This document shows, piece after piece, positions 21,035 through 24,245 of a stretch of 24,245 bases of DNA. Under the pieces are notes generated by a model. The model was not told the DNA's origin, searched no databases, and saw only the letters and a list, made by a program, of their open reading frames with translations. The stretch lies in assembly GCA_030685235.1 (NCBI GenBank), contig MU839315.1, positions 1 to 24,245 of the forward strand, written 5' to 3'. This DNA comes from Copromyces sp. CBS 386.78 (Eukaryota > Ascomycota > Sordariomycetes > Sordariales > Sordariaceae). Both the position numbers and the translations under genes were made by a program. The stretch's first letter is position 1. Every line of letters begins with the position of its first letter.

Positions 21035-21428
21035 TATAATAATAATAATAGTCTTATTCCCTATGCTATTTATCTATAGCGCCTTATTGGTATGGGGTAC
21101 TTCTCCTGGTTCTCTAGAGGAAACCGTACGGCGATAAGCGCCGTCGGATAAAAACCGCTAGCTCCTTTCGGTCGCGAATGAATCGCGCCTACTCCATCTC
21201 GATTCCATTTATAGCGGTGCTCACCCACCGCCTTAGTAAACAAGCCACTTCCCCTCTACCGCCTTCGATCCAACACCAGAACAATCGAGACACCGCTCTC
21301 GCACGCCGCTCCTTCCTCCCAAACCGCCCATGGCAATCGTCCCATCCCCATCGTTTGCCCTTACTCCCGCCTCGTCATCATCCCCCAAACTCCCACGACT
21401 CCACCAAGGTTTGCACAAGCGTAAGGGC
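21035..21428 (-). mobile_element. LINE-A copy 4: 394-bp 5'-truncated 3' end, nearly free of RIP
   Basis: Only the last ~390 bases of LINE-A, on the minus strand, ending at 21,035 in a (TTA)n tail and flanked by a perfect 13-bp target duplication. Severe 5' truncation with a tailed 3' end is the classic product of incomplete target-primed reverse transcription. It parallels 5,998-6,390 (copy 2) and the reverse complement of 13,290-13,665 (copy 1), but keeps CA/TG where those have TA. The open frames here (21,178-21,435 plus, 21,233-21,430 minus) lie in non-coding 3' sequence and are not genes. Confidence 0.93.
21124..21147 (-). other. LINE-A 3'-end stem-loop, clean copy
   Basis: In the element sense CCGACGGCG, loop CTTAT, then CGCCGTACGG: a stem of at least six perfect pairs extended by three more past one bulge. 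The same element is present in copy 1 (about 13,598-13,622) and copy 2 (6,080-6,105) at the same distance from the 3' tail. It is a good candidate for the RNA structure recognised by the LINE-A reverse transcriptase. Confidence 0.65.
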
Positions 21429-21441
21429 ACGATAATATAAA
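21429..21441. repeat. Target-site duplication, right copy (LINE-A copy 4)
   Basis: Exact repeat of 21,022-21,034 (ACGATAATATAAA). ORF1 of LINE-A copy 3 resumes here in its original frame once one duplicate is discounted. Confidence 0.95.
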
Positions 21442-22399
21442 ATAAGCCGTCGAAAGTACTTTAAAAGAGAATTTATATAAAATAATCCGCGTAGCTATTA
21501 AAATAATAATAAGCGGAAATTATATAATTATTTTCAACGAATTAATTAAGGATTAATATTAAAAATATTAAATTTAAATTTAAAAAGTCTTTAGAAAAGA
21601 AATTATTATATTTTTAAGTACTTTAGCCGTTTTAATTAAGGGAGTTCCGTAGGCTAGTATTAATATAAAATAATCTAAATTGATTATATAAGAAATAAAG
21701 GAGAAGAATAAAGAGGCGGAAATTATTTAGGCTAAATTTTAGAAAAAATATAAAAAGAAAGAGAGAAGAATATTCTTAATAGAAATTATAACTACGAAGG
21801 TTATAATTTTCTTTTAAAAGATTTTTTTCTTTTAAAATAGCGGCGTATATATATACAAACTGTTCTAAATTACAACCTCCGCCCAATAATATTTTAAATA
21901 TTAATATTTTGGATATACGGCGAGATTTTATTGCTAAAAGGACGCTTATAACTATTATAATAAAATTAAATACGAAGGGCCGTATATAGGAGAAGAAAAT
22001 TGCCCTTCGAATAAAGATAGTTCTTTAATCTTTTATAAATTATATAAGAAATTAAGGTATTTCGCCTTTAATAAGAAGAAATACCCGTTCGTAAGAGCGG
22101 TTTATATAAAGGTATTTATCGATTATACCGAAAGGCTTCGCGGTTTTACTATTCGTAAAAAATTAGCTAAATTAGTATTAGAGCTAATAATAGAAATAGA
22201 AGAGGATATTGTAATCCTTAACGCCCCCTTTAATTCCTGTTTAATTATAACTTTAGAGAAATTATTTATAGGAAGAAGAAAAAGAGGCCGCCCTAAGAAG
22301 ATTAGGGGTAACTTTCGGCCGAAACCCATAAATATAAGCCCAATAAACATTTATATCCGCTCTTAAAATATAAATAATTATACCCGTATTAGTTTTATC

Positions 22400-23650
22400 G
22401 CTATTACACCTTTAATTACTACTATTATTTTTAAAGGAACGATACCCCCTCCGCCCGCTATTAAATTAGAAGGAAACTTCTTATAAGGTAATTAATAATT
22501 TAATTAAAAATATTCTTTTAAAATATAGGGAAATCGTATAAAAGAGGGAAAACGTTATTCGAATAGGAAGAGACTTATAATATTATAGCGATTTAAAAGT
22601 TAGGTAAGAATTTGAATAAGGATATTTACTAGCCGAAGGGCGGTAGATATTATAATATCGATTATTTAGAAAAAGGTAAAATAGTAATTTATATAAATAA
22701 AAGATAGAATTTAAAGGATTTAAATTTCTAGGTTAGAAAAAATTAAACTATAATAATATTAAAGAATTTATAAGAACCGATAATTATCTACTTTATTTAT
22801 TCTCCTATTTTCTTTTAAAGTACGCCGGAATATTAATAAGGGTCTCCCCTCTTCGAATTCTTCGAAGAAAAACCTTTAACTAATTAATATATAGCCGTAA
22901 GGGATTATAACCTCTATTATTCCAATTAGAATTTAGAGAATAGAATTAATTTAGGCGCTATAAGGTTATTTATATAAATATAGCGATAAAAGTTTAATTT
23001 CGTTACCCTTTGTAGGGAATTAACGAAATTCGGAAATATAATTAGAAGAAAGAAAAATAGAATAATTAATTATATATAGGTTTTATAAGGTATTAAAGCT
23101 AAATATTAGGGAATATAACGGTACGGGCAAATAAATTCGGACTATTACCCTTAAGAAATTTTTATTTAAATAAGAAAAAGAAATAGGAAAGCGGAAATAG
23201 AAAAAAAATTTAATTAAAATTTAATAAACGCAGAAAAAGTATAAGAAACGGCGGAAAAACGAATATTAATCCCGGAAGGGATCGAAATAATAAAAGAATT
23301 CGAATTAAGATTTAATAAATTCGATAGCGAATTCGTTAATATTATAGAAGAATTTATCCTATATTAAAAGAAAGGTCGGAAAAAATAAGTAGACTAGTAA
23401 AATTTAAAGTATAAAATAGTAACGAAGGAGGTATAACGGAAATAATAAATTTAATTTAAGAATTAAATATTTTTAAATTAAAGAAAATTTATAAAAGCGG
23501 CGATAAAAAAAAAGAAATTTATTATAAAGATTTAAAAAGCGAAATAGTACGACTATATTATAAGTATATCGAAAGACCCAAATAAATTTTAACTATTAGA
23601 AAAGTAGGTTAGGATATAAAATTATTATTTAATAAATTTGCCAAAATTAT
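22400..23650 (+). pseudogene. LINE-A copy 3 ORF2, endonuclease part only
   Basis: In one frame this reads V-I-Y-I-N-K-R, then R-D-Y-N-L-Y-Y-S-N at about 22,900-22,926 (family GDxNxHHPxW, both His now Tyr), then N-R-I-I-N-Y-I ending near 23,076 (family TIDYI). These are AP-endonuclease signatures, the enzyme that nicks target DNA for priming. The RT does not follow: homology to copy 1 ends at 23,650 where R starts, before RT motif A. The ORF2 start codon is not recognised. Confidence 0.78.
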
Positions 23651-23662
23651 TGAAACGCCCAT

Positions 23663-23772
23663 CCTTCCAACGTGGAGGCGCTTCGATCGGGGCGGGCCCA
23701 AAGGTGTCATGGAAGAACCGCACCAAAGGTCGTGGTCCATGGGCCCACCTATCGAAGCGCCGAACTGGAAGG
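23663..23772. repeat. GC-rich imperfect palindrome in R
   Basis: The left arm has CCTTCCA (23,663-23,669), GGCGCTTCGAT (23,677-23,687) and GGGCCCA (23,694-23,700). The right arm has TGGGCCC (23,740-23,746), ATCGAAGCGCC (23,751-23,761) and TGGAAGG (23,766-23,772). The 39-base loop contains GGTG/CACC, which can pair as an inner hairpin. The RIPped left R retains only a shadow of it. Confidence 0.85.
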
Positions 23773-24057
23773 AGCGGCGGTTCTGTCTATCCGGGTCCAA
23801 TGTGCAGAAAATTCCACGTGCGCCAAGACCCCAAAAAGGAAAATGTATCGTCACCAGGACACAGTTTGAATAGCACGGACAAGAATTTAGACAAATATGC
23901 CTTTGGATCAACACCATTCTTCAACGAAAGGATGCATCCAAATTAAAGAACCTTCAAAATGTTCGTCTCAATTAGGCGGTCATTTTGGTGCTTTTTACAC
24001 TGTGTTACGAAGCCTGGTTGTTGAGAAAAATCGAAAAAAAGAGGTTTTTTTTTTTTG

Positions 24058-24156
24058 GGAATGCGACCGTAGTGAATGCCCCTGCGACCGTGACCGCGGT
24101 GAATGCGACTCACCGTGATTAATGCGATTGTGAAGGATGCGACCGTGGATGGTCGG
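24058..24156 (+). repeat. Degenerate GATGCGACCGTG-type minisatellite in R
   Basis: Imperfect recurrences of GAATGCGACCGTGGT-like words (for example GAATGCGACCGTAG, CTGCGACCGTGACCG, GAATGCGACTCACCG, GATGCGACCGTGGATG) with spacing of roughly 15-25 bases. The mirrored left copy (107-205) shows the same words with RIP-type changes. Confidence 0.75.
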
Positions 24157-24245
24157 TAAAAATAAAAATAAAAATAAAAATAAAAATAAAAATAAAAATA
24201 AAAATAAAAATAAAAATAAAAATAAAAATAAAAATAAAAATAAAA
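24157..24245. repeat. (TAAAAA)n hexamer tail
   Basis: About 15 perfect TAAAAA units running off the right edge. This is the 3' tail of the right R copy and the inverted mirror of positions 1-106. Confidence 0.95.

Larger units (their letters stand above)
20442..22366 (+). pseudogene. LINE-A copy 3 ORF1: 505-codon gag-like protein, split by copy 4
   Basis: Starts where copy 2 has ATG; here it is ATA (a RIP-type change), so the start is lost. Removing copy 4 and one target duplicate (407 nt) gives 1,518 nt, a single frame of 505 codons plus a stop at 22,364. Internal stops sit at Gln/Trp-type positions. A CX2CX4HX4C knuckle lies at 21,890-21,931, reading Y-F-K-Y-stop-Y-F-G-Y-T-A-R-F-Y. A second Cys/His block ends E-E-N-C-P-S with that Cys kept. 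The last 142 codons (21,938-22,363) are free of stops and end with R-G-R-P-K-K at 22,283-22,300, an AT-hook core in a basic stretch. The role is an RNA-binding partner of ORF2. Confidence 0.85.
20339..23650 (+). mobile_element. LINE-A copy 3, 5' half
   Basis: Starts at the same 5' end as copy 2 (AACGACGCCGAAA) with a clean leader (GGAAGTGCTCCAAAACG shared). It runs through ORF1 and the endonuclease of ORF2 and ends at 23,650 inside ORF2, where R begins. The homologous position in copy 1 is about 3,040. It carries LINE-A copy 4 at 21,035-21,428. It is less mutated than copies 1 and 2 in the leader and ORF1 (several CA dinucleotides kept). Confidence 0.88.
23650..24245 (+). mobile_element. Repeat R, right copy (intact-looking, not RIPped)
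   Basis: About 596 bp starting TTGAAACGCCCATCC directly after LINE-A copy 3 and ending in (TAAAAA)n at the window edge. In order it has a GC-rich imperfect palindrome (23,663-23,772), a mid section, a short T-run (about 24,045-24,056), a degenerate GAATGCGACCGTG-like minisatellite (about 24,058-24,155) and the hexamer tail. It is homologous in inverted orientation to 1-585. The overlapping open frames (23,609-23,917, 23,638-23,946, 23,672-23,869 and 23,897-24,118) have no recognised domain and reflect lack of RIP stops in the palindrome. The element class is uncertain: SINE-like retroelement, or terminal repeat of something larger. Confidence 0.72.

Noticed and set aside
21178..21435. Overlapping frames on both strands (85 and 65 codons)
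   Set aside because: They lie in the LINE-A 3' region, absent as frames in copies 1 and 2, and are open only because this copy is not RIPped.
22123..22350. 75-codon minus-strand frame
   Set aside because: Shadow of the open LINE-A ORF1 C-terminus on the plus strand.
23609..24118. Four overlapping frames on both strands at the right end
   Set aside because: They overlap each other and the palindrome of R, show no domain, and are destroyed in the left R copy.
1..24245. A giant cargo-carrying DNA transposon
   Set aside because: No tyrosine recombinase, transposase, helicase or cargo gene is visible between the R repeats; only retroelement layers.

Overview
The window looks like a gene-free, transposon-packed heterochromatic block from a filamentous ascomycete (Pezizomycotina). 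Most of it is extremely AT-rich and has almost no CpA/TpG while CpG survives: positions 601-960 contain no CA and a single TG. That is the signature of repeat-induced point mutation (RIP, CpA to TpA). I find no intact host gene, rRNA, functional tRNA or CRISPR array. Every coding sequence I could place is the remnant of a retrotransposon.

Layout on the + strand. (1) 1-585: a ~590-bp repeat 'R' on the minus strand, ending in a (TTTTTA)n tract. (2) 586-5,997 and 12,779-13,669: LINE-A copy 1 (+), split by LINE-A copy 2 (-), a complete ~6.78-kb element at 5,998-12,778 with an 18/19-bp target-site duplication. (3) 13,670-15,090: a Ty3/gypsy RT-RNase H fragment (-), split by a ~980-bp inverted-repeat element that carries minisatellites, a tRNA-like segment and a 25-T run. 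(4) ~15,100-20,338: a second non-LTR family, LINE-B (+), with ORF1 and ORF2, split between the two ORFs by an 814-bp tRNA-headed SINE with a 13-bp target duplication. (5) 20,339-23,650: LINE-A copy 3 (+), carrying a 394-bp 5'-truncated LINE-A copy 4 (-) with a 13-bp target duplication. (6) 23,650-24,245: a second R (+), unmutated and ending in (TAAAAA)n. The two R copies make the window an inverted-repeat-bounded unit.

Both LINE families have the two-ORF Tad/I-type plan. ORF1 is a gag-like nucleic-acid-binding protein with CCHC knuckles. ORF2 has an AP-endonuclease followed by reverse transcriptase. LINE-A ORF1 reconstructs as 505 codons in one frame and ends with an AT-hook-like RGRPKK. LINE-B ORF1 and ORF2 each keep one reading frame for more than 1 kb despite many stops, so they were killed by substitution and not by indel decay. 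RIP has turned zinc-ligand Cys and His codons (TGY, CAY) into Tyr (TAY), catalytic Asp into Asn, and Gln/Trp into stops.

Relative ages can be read from nesting and mutation load. The gypsy fragment and LINE-B are old hosts for later insertions. LINE-A copies 1-3 are heavily RIPped. LINE-A copy 4, the SINE and the right-hand R keep ordinary base composition and look younger or spared.
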